NCBI RefSeq assembly: GCF_014204945.1
Contig: NZ_JACHMN010000002.1
Location: forward strand, 2,999,001 to 3,063,000
Source: Allocatelliglobosispora scoriae
GTDB taxonomy: Bacteria; Actinomycetota; Actinomycetes; Mycobacteriales; Micromonosporaceae
Length of the DNA: 64,000 bases
Direction of reading: 5' to 3'
In this document: positions 1 through 8,304 of the stretch, in pieces
Layout of the letters: the number at the start of each line of letters is the position of its first letter
How positions within the stretch are numbered: the stretch's first letter is position 1
The notes under the pieces: model-generated
What the model was told of the DNA's origin: nothing
Database searches by the model: none
Seen by the model: the letters and a program-made list of their open reading frames with translations, nothing else
Made by a program: the position numbers and the translations under genes

Positions 1-27
1 CACCACCCCGGCGCGCCCTGCGGGGCC

Positions 28-909
28 TCACGCGCCACGCTCCCCCACTCCTCGGGCCAGCGCGTTATCCACCGCCTCCCATTGCTGCTTCACCGGCGCA
101 TCTGCGCCGCCGGGGCAGACCTTGCGGAAGTCGCACCAGGAGCACAGCGAGCTCGGCTGCATCGGGAAGGCGGCGTCCGGCGGTGTGCCGTCGGCGAGCG
201 CCCGCTCGGCGGCCATGATGTCGCGGGCCGTGCCCTCGGCCCGCGCGACCTGCCGGGCCAGTGACTCCTCGGTGTGCTCGTGCGCCGCCACCGTGCCGGT
301 CGGCAGGTGGTGCAGCTCGACCCGCACGCATCGTCGCCGGAAGACCCGGGCCGCCGCGTAGGCGTAGAGCGCCAGCGCCTGCGATCCACGCGCGTCGTCC
401 TGGTCGAGGCCCGTCCGCCCGGTCTTGTAGTCGACGATCACCGCCTCACCGTCACGGGAGTCGATGCGGTCGGCCCGGCCGCTGAGCGCGAGGACCGACG
501 TCTTCGCCGCGACGGTGCGCTCCACCCCCAGCGGTTCGTCGACGGGGTCGAGCGTCTCGACATACGCCTCCAGCCAGCCCAGGGCCCGGTCGAAGACCTC
601 CCGCTCCTGCGCGTCGTCGCGGTACCCCTCGCGGACCCAGGTGCCGCGCAGCAGCGTCAGCATGATCTCCGGGCGGCGCCGGTCGGGTGCCGTCGCATAC
701 CAGTTCTTCAGCGAGGTGTGCACGCTGGCACCGAGGGAGTTGTGCGCCCACGGCGGGCCCTTGGGCGGGGTCGGCCGATCGATGTACGTGTGCCGGTATC
801 GGCGGGGGCAGTCGTCGAAGGAGGCGAGCTTGCTGGGCGTGCAGACGAAGAGCCGCTCCGGCATCCCGTCGAAGCCGAGTTGCTGCGGGACTGCTCGATC
901 TCTGGTCAC
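28..909 (-). CDS. RecB-family PD-(D/E)XK nuclease, stand-alone
   Basis: The product is about 293 aa and resembles the nuclease domain of RecB/AddB-type and Cas4-like proteins, which process DNA ends. The core GRADRID followed by VDYKTG, then a Q-rich helix, fits the PD-(D/E)XK active site. One early Cys (FDDCPRRY, about residue 34) and a late CSWC...C group (about residues 256-265) could hold a 4Fe-4S cluster, as in AddB-type nucleases. The frame stays open further upstream, but I chose GTG at 909 because AGGA lies 8 bases before it and the sequence from there matches the family. There is no helicase domain and no recBCD neighbour, so its partner is unknown. Confidence 0.8.
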   Translation of the reverse strand: MTRDRAVPQQLGFDGMPERLFVCTPSKLASFDDCPRRYRHTYIDRPTPPKGPPWAHNSLGASVHTSLKNWYATAPDRRRPEIMLTLLRGTWVREGYRDDAQEREVFDRALGWLEAYVETLDPVDEPLGVERTVAAKTSVLALSGRADRIDSRDGEAVIVDYKTGRTGLDQDDARGSQALALYAYAAARVFRRRCVRVELHHLPTGTVAAHEHTEESLARQVARAEGTARDIMAAERALADGTPPDAAFPMQPSSLCSWCDFRKVCPGGADAPVKQQWEAVDNALARGVGERGA

Positions 910-991
910 CTGGTCGATCCTGCCATCGGAGTGCGACACTGGCACGACCGGCTCGCACCCCTCATGCGGCCAGAATCGACGGGAGCCCGCC

Positions 992-1231
992 GTGGGACTT
1001 TTGCGCTGGATGCGTGGCGGCGACGACAACACCGCCAGCACCGCCGTGGTCTCCGCGGGACTCGCCGAGATCGATGGACTCTTCCGACCGTCGAAGCACA
1101 GGCAGACGGAGCACGTGGAGGAGATGAAGCAGCGCCGGCACGATGTCGCCAACGGCGCCGGCGTCGATCTCGCCGGGGGCAGGGTCACCGTCCGCGTCGT
1201 CAGGCGCGACGCCGCGACATCGGGCGCCTAG
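992..1231 (+). CDS. Small DUF6191-like protein
   Basis: A 79-aa protein starting at GTG with GGGAG six bases upstream and ending at TAG 1229-1231. The middle part (SAGLAEIDGLFRPSKHRQTE) and the end (GVDLAGGRVTV) resemble the actinobacterial DUF6191 family, recognised from memory. No enzyme motif or membrane segment is visible. It lies between two minus-strand genes and ends just before the MarC gene ends, so it is probably monocistronic. Function unknown. A longer open frame extends upstream, but it runs antisense to the nuclease gene and I reject that part. Confidence 0.6.
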   Translation: MGLLRWMRGGDDNTASTAVVSAGLAEIDGLFRPSKHRQTEHVEEMKQRRHDVANGAGVDLAGGRVTVRVVRRDAATSGA

Positions 1232-1238
1232 CCTCCCG

Positions 1239-1856
1239 TTACGGGTGGGCCTGCTGGTATTCGAAGACGAAGTCGCCGACCCCGGCAGCCATGAGCTGCA
1301 CGGCGATCGCCGCCAGCAGCAGACCGGCGATCCGGGTCAGCACCTCGATGCCGCCGGGCCGGAGCACCTTGACGATGATGCCGGAGAAGCGCAGCACCAG
1401 CCAGACCGAGAGCATGACGGCGAAGATCCCGACCGCGATCGCGGCGTACTGAGGGAATCTCGTGGCGTCCTTGACGAAGAGCATCGTGGCGACGATCGCA
1501 CCCGGGCCCGCGAGCAGCGGCGTTCCCAGCGGCACGAGCGCGATGTTGGACGTGGCCTGGTCCGACGGCGCGTCCGTCTTCCCGGTCAAGAGCTCCAACG
1601 CGACGAGTACGAGCAGCAGCCCGCCCGCCGCCTTCAGAGCGGGCAGGTCGATCTGCAGGTAGTCGAGGATCGTCTGACCGGCGACAGCGAAGATCACGAT
1701 CACGACGAGCGCCAGGGCGACCGCCTGCCAGGCAGCACGGTTGCGCTCCTTCGCGGGGAGCGGGCCGGTGAGCGCCAGGAAGATGGGGACCATTCCGGGC
1801 GGATCGGTGATCACGAGCAGCGTGACGAAGACGGTGCCGAACAGAGCTATATCCAC
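1239..1856 (-). CDS. MarC/NAAT-family membrane protein
   Basis: About 205 aa with six hydrophobic segments, which is the usual MarC size and layout. Typical family sequences are FVTLLVITDPPGMVPIFLAL near the N-terminus and LGTPLLAGPGAI in the middle, the paired Pro/Gly half-motifs of the family. MarC proteins were once linked to multiple antibiotic resistance, but their substrate is not firmly known. The GTG at 1856 is chosen because the first membrane helix begins directly after it; upstream codons in the frame are not family-like. The Shine-Dalgarno is weak (ACGGA). Probably a single gene. Confidence 0.85.
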   Translation of the reverse strand: MDIALFGTVFVTLLVITDPPGMVPIFLALTGPLPAKERNRAAWQAVALALVVIVIFAVAGQTILDYLQIDLPALKAAGGLLLVLVALELLTGKTDAPSDQATSNIALVPLGTPLLAGPGAIVATMLFVKDATRFPQYAAIAVGIFAVMLSVWLVLRFSGIIVKVLRPGGIEVLTRIAGLLLAAIAVQLMAAGVGDFVFEYQQAHP

Positions 1857-1908
1857 TCCGTGTAAATAGCACGGCCGGAGCCGGGCATGCGGCAGCGAGC
1901 GGGCAAAA

Positions 1909-3090
1909 TCACGCGCGGATCGGAACCAGCTGCCATCCCGTCCCGGTGACACCCCGATGCAGCGTCACGCTACGCCGCGGGCCGTTGATGGAGCAGGCGA
2001 TAAGCCCGCCCGCCGCAGTGCTGACCACGGTGTCCGTGGAGGACCACACCGGGACCGTTTCGAGATCGGCCTGGCAGGTCGTGAGGACGATGGGCTCGGC
2101 CGCCGACTGGAGCGACGCCGTCACCTTGGACCCGGCGAGCGCCACGATGTTGAGTCCCTTGACCGTCGGCACGGCGAGCAGCGAGCCGTCGGGAGAGACG
2201 ACACCCCGCTCGGGCGCGAAGGCGAGGCTCGGTCCGCAGCCCAGCGCCGAGCCCGTGGGCAGGCCGCCGTTGGCGGTGTTGATCCGCACCAGGCACTGGT
2301 TGACACCGTCGAGCAGGGCGAAGGAGTTGTCGCCGAGACTGTCGAAGACCCTGCTGAACTGGAAGGTCCACGTGGGGCGGTAGGTCCCCTGCGGCTGCCA
2401 GTAGTCGAACTTGCCCTCGAGGTTGCGCAGCACCACGCGGTCGGCGACGAAGGCCATCGGAACCACGCCGGCCGGGACGGTCGCGGCGATCGGCTGGCTC
2501 AGGCCTTTCGCCGTGAGCTGCCAGATTTTCGCGGTGCGGCCGACGATCGAGACGAGCTGGTCGCCGTGCGGGCTGAGCAGCCACCGGGACGCCTCGTTGA
2601 GCAGGTCGACGATCGTCCCGTCGGTATGCATCAACCGGACCCGGTCGACACCGCCGTAGACCCAGCCATCGGGGACCCGGACCACCTGGAGCACGTCGCC
2701 GACGCCCTCCAGCGTGAACCAGGCGCCGTCGCGGGTGGCGATCCGGCCGCCGCCGACATAGATGTCGAGCCCCAGCTCCAGCGGCGTGGCGGCGAGCTCC
2801 GCGTCGCTGACCACGGGGCCGAACTGGGGAAGGTCCCCGCCGCCGCTGAGGGCGTTGGCCTGCGATGCCGGCAGACCGGCCTGCATCGGCAGCCACCAGC
2901 TGCGCATGCCGAAGGTGCCACCGACGACCACGACGAGCACGATGGCGACGGCGAAACCGCCGATCATCCGGCGGCGGCGGTCACGCTCGCGGGCGAAGGT
3001 GATCGCCACGCTCGCGGGGTCGTCGGCGACGGGGGCCCGCTCGGCGTGGACGGCGAACATGTCGCGCAGGGCGTCCTCAAGCATGATCAT
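1909..3090 (-). CDS. Membrane partner protein of SigE-family sigma factor
   Basis: A 393-aa protein with a short cytoplasmic part (residues 1-42, LEDALRDMFAVHAERAP), one strong transmembrane helix (about 43-62) and a long extracytoplasmic part rich in short beta-type stretches that may form a propeller. Its ATG at 3090 overlaps the sigma factor stop by four bases (ATGA), so the two are translationally coupled. By position it should sense or restrain the sigma factor, but I see no HxxxCxxC zinc anti-sigma motif, so that role is inferred. An alternative ATG lies at 3084. Confidence 0.7.
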   Translation of the reverse strand: MIMLEDALRDMFAVHAERAPVADDPASVAITFARERDRRRRMIGGFAVAIVLVVVVGGTFGMRSWWLPMQAGLPASQANALSGGGDLPQFGPVVSDAELAATPLELGLDIYVGGGRIATRDGAWFTLEGVGDVLQVVRVPDGWVYGGVDRVRLMHTDGTIVDLLNEASRWLLSPHGDQLVSIVGRTAKIWQLTAKGLSQPIAATVPAGVVPMAFVADRVVLRNLEGKFDYWQPQGTYRPTWTFQFSRVFDSLGDNSFALLDGVNQCLVRINTANGGLPTGSALGCGPSLAFAPERGVVSPDGSLLAVPTVKGLNIVALAGSKVTASLQSAAEPIVLTTCQADLETVPVWSSTDTVVSTAAGGLIACSINGPRRSVTLHRGVTGTGWQLVPIRA

Positions 3091-3845
3091 CGTCCCTCGG
3101 CCGTCGCCGGAACGGCGGCGATGTTCTCGGATGAGAGACGGGGCTTGGGCACGCTGCGGCGCGGCTCGACCGGGCGCACCGATCGGGCGAGCGCACGCTC
3201 GGGCTGCTCCGCGACGGGCGCGGGCTGCTCGGCGGCGGGCTCGCTCATGGCGGGCGCCGTGGTCGAGGACGCCTTGGCCGCAGGCGTCCTGGCCACGGGT
3301 GTCCTGGCTCCGGACGCCTTGGCCGGGGCCGCCGCAGCGGGCAGGCCGAGGAGGCCGGGGGCCTGGACGCCCTCAGCCGCGAGCCGTTGACGAAGGGTGC
3401 CGAGCGCGCGGGAGGTCTGGCTCTTGACCGTGCCGGGCGAGATGTTGAGCAGGGCGGCAGTCTGTGCTTCGGACATGTCTTCGTAGAAACGCAGAACTAG
3501 CACGGCTCGTTGTCGTGCCGGGAGTGCCTTCACATGTTTCCAGAGAAGATCTCGGTTGAGCTGCTCATCGAGGCGGTCCGGTGCCGCGCGCTCGGGCAGG
3601 AACTCCGTGGGGCGCTCACCGTGCCAGCGCCGCCGCCACCAGGAGGTCGCCGTGTTGACGAGCACTCGGCGGGCATAGGGCTCGACCGCCTCGATCTCGC
3701 CGAGACGCTTCCAGGCGAGGTAGGTCTTGGTGAGCGCGGTCTGCAGCAGGTCTTCCGCGGTGGCCCAGTCACCGGCGAGCAAGTAGGCCGTCCGCAACAG
3801 GGCCGATGAACGTGCCGCCACGAACTCGCGGAACTCATCCTCCAT
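3087..3845 (-). CDS. ECF RNA polymerase sigma factor, SigE family
   Basis: About 252 aa. Region 2 covers EFREFVAARSSALLRTAYLL to TATSWWRRR (about residues 4-78), and region 4 covers LPARQRAVLVLRFYEDMSEA to the helix-turn-helix ISPGTVKSQTSRALGTLRQR (about 105-155). This matches SigE-family (SigE70-like) actinobacterial ECF factors. After region 4 there is an unusual Ala/Pro/Arg-rich tail of about 95 residues of unknown role. I chose ATG 3845 (MEDEFREF). GTG codons at 3863 and 3872 are possible, and 3872 has GGGGAGG close upstream. Coupled by ATGA to the membrane protein behind it. Confidence 0.85.
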   Translation of the reverse strand: MEDEFREFVAARSSALLRTAYLLAGDWATAEDLLQTALTKTYLAWKRLGEIEAVEPYARRVLVNTATSWWRRRWHGERPTEFLPERAAPDRLDEQLNRDLLWKHVKALPARQRAVLVLRFYEDMSEAQTAALLNISPGTVKSQTSRALGTLRQRLAAEGVQAPGLLGLPAAAAPAKASGARTPVARTPAAKASSTTAPAMSEPAAEQPAPVAEQPERALARSVRPVEPRRSVPKPRLSSENIAAVPATAEGR

Positions 3846-3975
3846 TGCAGCCCGTTCAGCCACCCTGCCCACCGCCCTCCCCGCAAACGCGATTCAGGAG
3901 ACAGGCTGACACATCAACCCGGTATGGAACCAGTGGTGGAAAGGGTCGTATTTCTGCGGGCGAATGACCGGGTGC

Positions 3976-4803
3976 TCAGCCGTCGCCCTCGTCGTCCTTG
4001 CCGAGCCTTGCTTCGACCGCTGCCGGCTCATACATCTCTTCGACGACGCGCAGGTAGAGCTCGTTGGGGTTGGGCAGGTTCTTGACCTCGCGCAACGCCT
4101 GATCCTGACCCGCGGACTCAAGAACGAAGGTGCCGTAGTTGAGCATGCGGCCGAGCGGTGACTGCTGGTATTTCATGTCCGTCACCCGGAGCAGCGGCAT
4201 CATGGCCACGTCGCGGGTGATGAGACCCTTGACGACCATGACTCGCTTGTTGGTCAGGATGAACCGGTCGAAATACCAGTCGGCGACGCTCCAGGCGACC
4301 CAACCCATGATCAATGCATAGACGACCACGGCGATGATGCTGAGGCCGGGAATCGTATTTTTCGCCAGGAAGCCGGTCAGGTAACCGAGCACCAGGGTGG
4401 CCACCGCACCGACCAGGATGTGGTTGGTGAGGTGGATCCAGTGCTTGCGCCACTCGCCCCGATAACGCTCGGTCGGGAAGAGGTAGCGCGCCACCAGCGA
4501 GCTCGGCTCATCAGCCAGCGGAAGCACACGCCGCGGACCGACCGAGATCGGACCGTCGGACCCGAGACCGGCGAGCTCCTCTGCCGAGATCTCCGGCAGA
4601 TCGTCGTAATCGGGTGCGTCGTAGGAACCGCCGCCACCACCACCGCTGCCGCCACCGACGTTCGCGCCGACGTGCGCGCGACCGACGAAAGTGTCGTCAT
4701 CGGACGATGAGTGTGCTTCGCTCCGCGTGCGGGGGATCGGCTCCGTATCCCGCTCGCGGCGTCCCGGCTCTTCGGGACCGTCTGGCTCGTAAAGCCCACC
4801 CAT
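3976..4803 (-). CDS. Bacterial PH-domain membrane protein (DUF304 type)
   Basis: 275 aa. Residues 1-100 are acidic, polar and contain a Gly run (GGGSGGGGGGS), so this part is probably disordered. Two membrane helices follow (about 128-150 and 157-176), then the PH/DUF304 domain with ILTNKRVMVVKGLITRDVAM and LGRMLNYGTFVLESAG, the standard signature. Such proteins sit in the membrane with the PH fold in the cytoplasm; the ligand is unknown. Its ATG lies five bases after the stop of the small membrane gene at 4809, so the two form an operon. Confidence 0.85.
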   Translation of the reverse strand: MGGLYEPDGPEEPGRRERDTEPIPRTRSEAHSSSDDDTFVGRAHVGANVGGGSGGGGGGSYDAPDYDDLPEISAEELAGLGSDGPISVGPRRVLPLADEPSSLVARYLFPTERYRGEWRKHWIHLTNHILVGAVATLVLGYLTGFLAKNTIPGLSIIAVVVYALIMGWVAWSVADWYFDRFILTNKRVMVVKGLITRDVAMMPLLRVTDMKYQQSPLGRMLNYGTFVLESAGQDQALREVKNLPNPNELYLRVVEEMYEPAAVEARLGKDDEGDG

Positions 4804-4808
4804 GCGGG

Positions 4809-4967
4809 TCAGGCGACGAGACTCGAGAAGAAGTCGCCGAACCCTTGCGCGACATCCATGACGGTGCTGCCCAGAGACTTCACGACGTTGGCCGCCGAAT
4901 CGGGGCGGAACGCCACGAAGAAGATCAGAAAGGCGACCGAGCCCCAGACGAGGATCTTCTTGACCAT
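4809..4967 (-). CDS. Small conserved membrane protein, 52 aa
   Basis: Reads MVKKILVWGSVAFLIFFVAF, then a short amphipathic part ending FGDFFSSLVA. It has one transmembrane helix (about 6-20). Start ATG 4967 has GGAGGGGG nine bases upstream, a strong ribosome site. The gene directly precedes the PH-domain gene and is probably cotranscribed with it. Similar proteins of about 50 aa occur widely in actinobacteria (recalled, not searched). Function unknown. Confidence 0.75.
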   Translation of the reverse strand: MVKKILVWGSVAFLIFFVAFRPDSAANVVKSLGSTVMDVAQGFGDFFSSLVA

Positions 4968-5112
4968 GCGGGCCAACCCCCTCCGTGCGGCACCGTGTTG
5001 CGCCGCGAACCCACTCAGAGTATCAGCTCATGTGTCCTCAGTGAATCATTAGCGAACATCCCGACACCCATTCGATGCGGGCGTCCGAAGACGACAACCG
5101 CTGATGTCCCGG

Positions 5113-5763
5113 CTAACCCTGAAGGTAAGGCGAGCTGGCACCGAAGACGAGCTCCGTGGGCTGCCATTCGGCAAGATCCTGCAGCTCAACGGGCTCCGTG
5201 AGCAGGTAGCCCGCGGGCGCGGGGAAGGCCACCGCCCACAGCCACCGGCCCATCGCCTCGCCCACATAGACGCTGCGGTCATCCGGCGTGTCGAGTGCCC
5301 ACAGTGGAGTCGGCCGGCCCCCCGTGCGGACCTTCGCGTGCGCCTCCGAAGACTGTGCCAACTCGCTGAGCTGCGGTCCCGGATCAGGACCGGGCAGCCC
5401 CGCCAGGCGGGCACCGAGTCCGACGCTCAGCTCCTCGGCGACGAAGACCAGATCGGCCGGACCGTCGGTGAGCGGGGAGGGACCGGTGCAGGCGAGCGCC
5501 GTGGCACTGATGCCGCTGCGCTCATCGCCGACCCAGGCGACACCCGTCACCGTCCAGCCCGTCGGCAGCGGCCACAGGCACCACACGGGGAAGCCGAGCT
5601 CGGCCGCGCGGTCGGTGGTCGCGGTGAGGATCTCCGAGCTGATCCGCTCGGTCCGGTGCAGCGGTGGTGTCGGCCCGCAGTGGTCGCAGCGCCAGGCCGA
5701 GGACATCAGATCGGGTGGCCGCACCGGGCCGCCACACCGCGGGCACGAGACCGTCACCGCCAT
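5113..5763 (-). CDS. DUF6758-like zinc-ribbon protein
   Basis: 216 aa. The N-terminus carries CPRCGG and WRCDHCG (about residues 7-30), a two-knuckle zinc ribbon. The rest contains blocks such as VWCLWPLPTGWTVTGVAWVG and VGLGARLAGLPG that match a conserved actinobacterial family I recognise as DUF6758. Start ATG 5763 has GGAGGG eight bases upstream; the frame is open further up but without support. No enzymatic motif is visible. Function unknown. It lies between two other minus-strand genes, with about 145 featureless bases between it and the small gene at 4809. Confidence 0.7.
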   Translation of the reverse strand: MAVTVSCPRCGGPVRPPDLMSSAWRCDHCGPTPPLHRTERISSEILTATTDRAAELGFPVWCLWPLPTGWTVTGVAWVGDERSGISATALACTGPSPLTDGPADLVFVAEELSVGLGARLAGLPGPDPGPQLSELAQSSEAHAKVRTGGRPTPLWALDTPDDRSVYVGEAMGRWLWAVAFPAPAGYLLTEPVELQDLAEWQPTELVFGASSPYLQG

Positions 5764-5818
5764 AGCTTCAACCCTCCGCCTGCTGGACCGCCCCGTCAAC
5801 TCGGAGCGACAAGAAAGA

Positions 5819-6448
5819 TCAGGAGTTCAGACCCGCGAGGTCGCCGTAGGACCGGATCCACGCGTGCATGGCGATGCCGGAGGCGACTCCCGCGTTGATG
5901 GAGCGGGTGGAGCCGAACTGGGCGATGGAGAAGAGCTGGTCGCAGCCCGCCCGGGCGGCATCGGAGAGGCCGGGGCCCTCCTGGCCGAAGAGCAGGACGC
6001 AGTCACGCGGCAGGGTCACCGTCTCCAGCGGCCGGCTGCCGGGCAGGTTGTCGATCCCGATCACGGCGAGGCCGGTCCCGTGCGCCCAGGCCGCGAACTC
6101 CTCGATACCGGGGTGGTGCCGCACGTGCTGGTAGCGGTCGGTGACCATGGCGCCGCGGCGGTTCCACCGGCGGCGCCCGACGATGTGCACCTCCGCCGCG
6201 AGGAACGCGTTGGCGGTGCGTACCACCGTGCCGATGTTGAGGTCGTGCTGCCAGTTCTCGATCGCGACGTGGAATCCGTGACGGCGGGTGTCGAGGTCGG
6301 CGACGATCGCCTCGTGCCGCCAGTAGCGGTAGCGGTCGACGACGTTGCGCCGGTCGCCCTCGCGCAGCAGTTGCTCGTCGAGGCGCGCGTCGTCGGGCCA
6401 GGGCCCCTCCCAGGGGCCCACCCCGACCGCGAGTTGCTGCTCGTCCAT
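5819..6448 (-). CDS. TrmH-family (SpoU) RNA methyltransferase
   Basis: 210 aa. The SPOUT fold motifs are visible: NIGTVVRTANAFLAAEVHIVG (motif 1, shortened here as NIGTVVRTANAF), LLFGQEGPGLS (motif 2) and the knot motif IAQFGSTRSINAGVASGIAM as STRSINAGVASGIAM. The family uses S-adenosylmethionine to 2'-O-methylate ribose in tRNA or rRNA; the exact target cannot be told from sequence. Start ATG 6448 has GGAAG just upstream; a GTG at 6469 is possible but has a weaker site. Confidence 0.85.
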   Translation of the reverse strand: MDEQQLAVGVGPWEGPWPDDARLDEQLLREGDRRNVVDRYRYWRHEAIVADLDTRRHGFHVAIENWQHDLNIGTVVRTANAFLAAEVHIVGRRRWNRRGAMVTDRYQHVRHHPGIEEFAAWAHGTGLAVIGIDNLPGSRPLETVTLPRDCVLLFGQEGPGLSDAARAGCDQLFSIAQFGSTRSINAGVASGIAMHAWIRSYGDLAGLNS

Positions 6449-6479
6449 CACTTCCGGGTCGCTGTGCACCGGAGAGAAT

Positions 6480-6992
6480 CTACGCGTTGAGCGCCCGGTA
6501 GAGGTCGTCGAGGAAGGTCTTCTCCCCCGTGCTGACCGTGGCGCCGCCGAGACCGAAGATCCCGCCCGAACGCGAGGCGCCGCAGACCCGGGCCGCGATG
6601 GACGTGATCCACTGCCGGTACGCGTTGGCGTCGGCCGGGTCCGCTCGCCTGCCGAGTGCCGCACTCGCGGCCCGGCAGTTGACGAGCACCTCGGTGATGC
6701 CGGCGTGCCGGTCGAGGAACTGCTCGGCGCTCGGCGGATCGGGATCCTGCTCGGCATAGATCGCCCCGACGACCGCTCGGACGAGATCCGAGTCGGAGAT
6801 GGTTCCGGCGGCGATCGCGTCGATGCCCGCCAAGCCTTCGGCGACGGTGCGCTCGTCGCTGTCGGGCTCGGCGGAGGTGGCGGCGATCATCACTCGGGCG
6901 GGGAGCCGGATGAGCAGGTCCCACTCATCGGGTCCAAAGGCTATCGGCGGCGCGAACCGGGTTCGCTGGCCGTGAGCTGATTGGCTCGGCAT
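6480..6992 (-). CDS. Conserved protein of unknown function
   Basis: 170 aa, start ATG 6992 with AAGGAGG five bases upstream, so translation should be strong. The protein is mostly helical and soluble: FGPDEWDLLIRLPARVMIAA, then SDSDLVRAVVGAIYAEQDPD and a C-terminal FGLGGATVSTGEKTFLDDLY block. I do not recognise a named domain. It lies 31 bases upstream of the TrmH gene start region and may share its transcript. The sequence looks like a TerB-type helical bundle in broad outline, but no metal-binding residues are evident. Confidence 0.6.
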   Translation of the reverse strand: MPSQSAHGQRTRFAPPIAFGPDEWDLLIRLPARVMIAATSAEPDSDERTVAEGLAGIDAIAAGTISDSDLVRAVVGAIYAEQDPDPPSAEQFLDRHAGITEVLVNCRAASAALGRRADPADANAYRQWITSIAARVCGASRSGGIFGLGGATVSTGEKTFLDDLYRALNA

Positions 6993-7274
6993 GGCGACCT
7001 CCTTGACCCCAGCATATGCCCGTAAATTGGGCGTGTGCGGTCTCCGGCCAGATTGGTTCCGAGCTGCCCGTAAGGCCGTCACTGAGCGTGAGTAGTGAAC
7101 TTCTCTCCGTTTTGTGATGGGCATCTCGCGCGAATCTCTATACACGGGTCTTGGATAGGAGCAAAATCCATTTCAAGAGCGTGGGCGGCGGGTGCGTGAG
7201 GGCCTCGCCGCTCATTGCGTTCCAGGGTCAGGCGATCAGCCACCACACTTCCGTGATGTCAGGGGTGACGGACG
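6993..7274. other. Divergent intergenic region
   Basis: About 280 bases between a minus-strand gene start (6992) and a plus-strand gene start (7275). It must hold both promoters. I find no pair with good -35 and -10 boxes at normal spacing; TTGTGA near 7113 and TCTATA near 7136 are the closest plus-strand hints but are about 19 bases apart and poor. No small gene is evident. Confidence 0.4.
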
Positions 7275-7748
7275 ATGCAGTTCGGTCGCTATTTCGAGGA
7301 GTTCGAGGTCGGCGCTGTCTACAAGCACTGGCCCGGAAAGACCGTCACGGAGTATGACGACCACCTCTTCTGTCTGCTCACGATGAACCACCACCCGCTG
7401 CATCTCGACGCGCACTACGCGGAGACGGCGACGGACTTCAAGCGCAACGTGGTCGTGGGCAACTACATCTACTCCCTGCTCCTGGGCATGTCGGTTCCCG
7501 ACGTGAGCGGCAAGGCGATCGCCAACCTCGAGGTCGAGTCGCTTCGCCACGTCGCGCCGACCTTCCACGGCGACACGATCTACGGTGAGACCACCGTTCT
7601 CGACAAGGTCGAGTCCTCCTCGAAGCCCGATCGGGGCATCGTGGCCGTCGAAACCCGCGGCTACAAGCAGGACGGCACCATGGTCTGCATCTTCAAGCGC
7701 AAGGTCATGGTTCCGAAGGCTCCGGTGACCGCCGACTCACCGTCTTAG
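7275..7748 (+). CDS. MaoC-family hydratase, mesaconyl-CoA hydratase-like
   Basis: 157 aa hot-dog-fold hydratase. FGRYFEEFEVGAVYKHWPGK, MNHHPLHLDAHYAE and NVVVGNYIYSLLLGMSVPD resemble the MaoC protein that in Streptomyces lies in the ethylmalonyl-CoA cluster with ccr and meaA; there it hydrates mesaconyl-C1-CoA to beta-methylmalyl-CoA. Substrate assignment is by similarity only. Start ATG has GGGGTGA about six bases upstream. The other two pathway-like genes lie at 9187 and 14172, but ccr and meaA are not in this window. Next downstream is thioredoxin, with about 130 bases between. Confidence 0.75.
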   Translation: MQFGRYFEEFEVGAVYKHWPGKTVTEYDDHLFCLLTMNHHPLHLDAHYAETATDFKRNVVVGNYIYSLLLGMSVPDVSGKAIANLEVESLRHVAPTFHGDTIYGETTVLDKVESSSKPDRGIVAVETRGYKQDGTMVCIFKRKVMVPKAPVTADSPS

Positions 7749-7877
7749 ACGGGCTTCGTGACAACCCTCCCGGGTAGGGTGACGTGGGACACTTCGTCAC
7801 GGATACGCGGGAATTCCCGTCGCACCGTGATGGTTCTCCATTGACGAAGACCATTCGACGTTCGATCGGAGTGACAC

Positions 7878-8243
7878 ATGGCCACCGTGGATCTGACCTC
7901 GGCCGATTTTGACGAGGTAACCGGGCGCGACGGCATCGTGCTCGTCGACTTCTGGGCGAGCTGGTGCGGACCGTGCATGCGTTTCGCGCCGGTCTACAAG
8001 GCCGCCTCGGAGACCCACTCGGACATCACCTTCGCCAAGGTCGACACCGAGGAGGCCCAGGACCTCGCGATGAAGTACGACATCCGCTCGATTCCGACCA
8101 TCTGGGCGGTTCGTGACGGAGTCATCGTCTTCGCGCAGCCGGGCGCACTTCCGGGTGCCGCGCTGGAGGAGCTCATCACCAAGGTCCGCGAACTCGACAT
8201 GGACGAGGTCCGTGCGCAGGTCGCCGCTCAATCGCAGGCCTGA
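7878..8243 (+). CDS. Thioredoxin
   Basis: 121 aa, the full thioredoxin fold. The redox site is WASWCGPC (Cys 30 and 33), the cis-Pro loop is IRSIPTIWAV, and the conserved core Asp lies in VLVDFWA. It reduces protein disulfides in the cytoplasm, normally with thioredoxin reductase. It is not next to trxB and carries a slightly extended acidic C-terminus (DMDEVRAQVAAQ), so it is probably a secondary thioredoxin. The strong terminator at 8250-8296 follows directly. Confidence 0.9.
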   Translation: MATVDLTSADFDEVTGRDGIVLVDFWASWCGPCMRFAPVYKAASETHSDITFAKVDTEEAQDLAMKYDIRSIPTIWAVRDGVIVFAQPGALPGAALEELITKVRELDMDEVRAQVAAQSQA

Positions 8244-8249
8244 CGACAA

Positions 8250-8296
8250 GACGACGCTGCCCGGAACACCGTGAAGGTGTTCCGGGCAGCGTCGTC
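8250..8296. terminator. Terminator after thioredoxin
   Basis: A perfect inverted repeat with 21-base arms (8250-8270 and 8276-8296) and loop GTGAA. No T-run follows. It sits between the plus-strand thioredoxin stop and the convergent DUF3817 gene end, so it can serve both strands. Confidence 0.85.
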
Positions 8297-8304
8297 AGTA
8301 CGGG

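Noticed and set aside
7113-7141. TTGTGA and TCTATA as a promoter for the MaoC gene
   Set aside because: Spacing is about 19 bases, the -10 lacks the final T of TAnnnT and the distance to the gene is about 135 bases.
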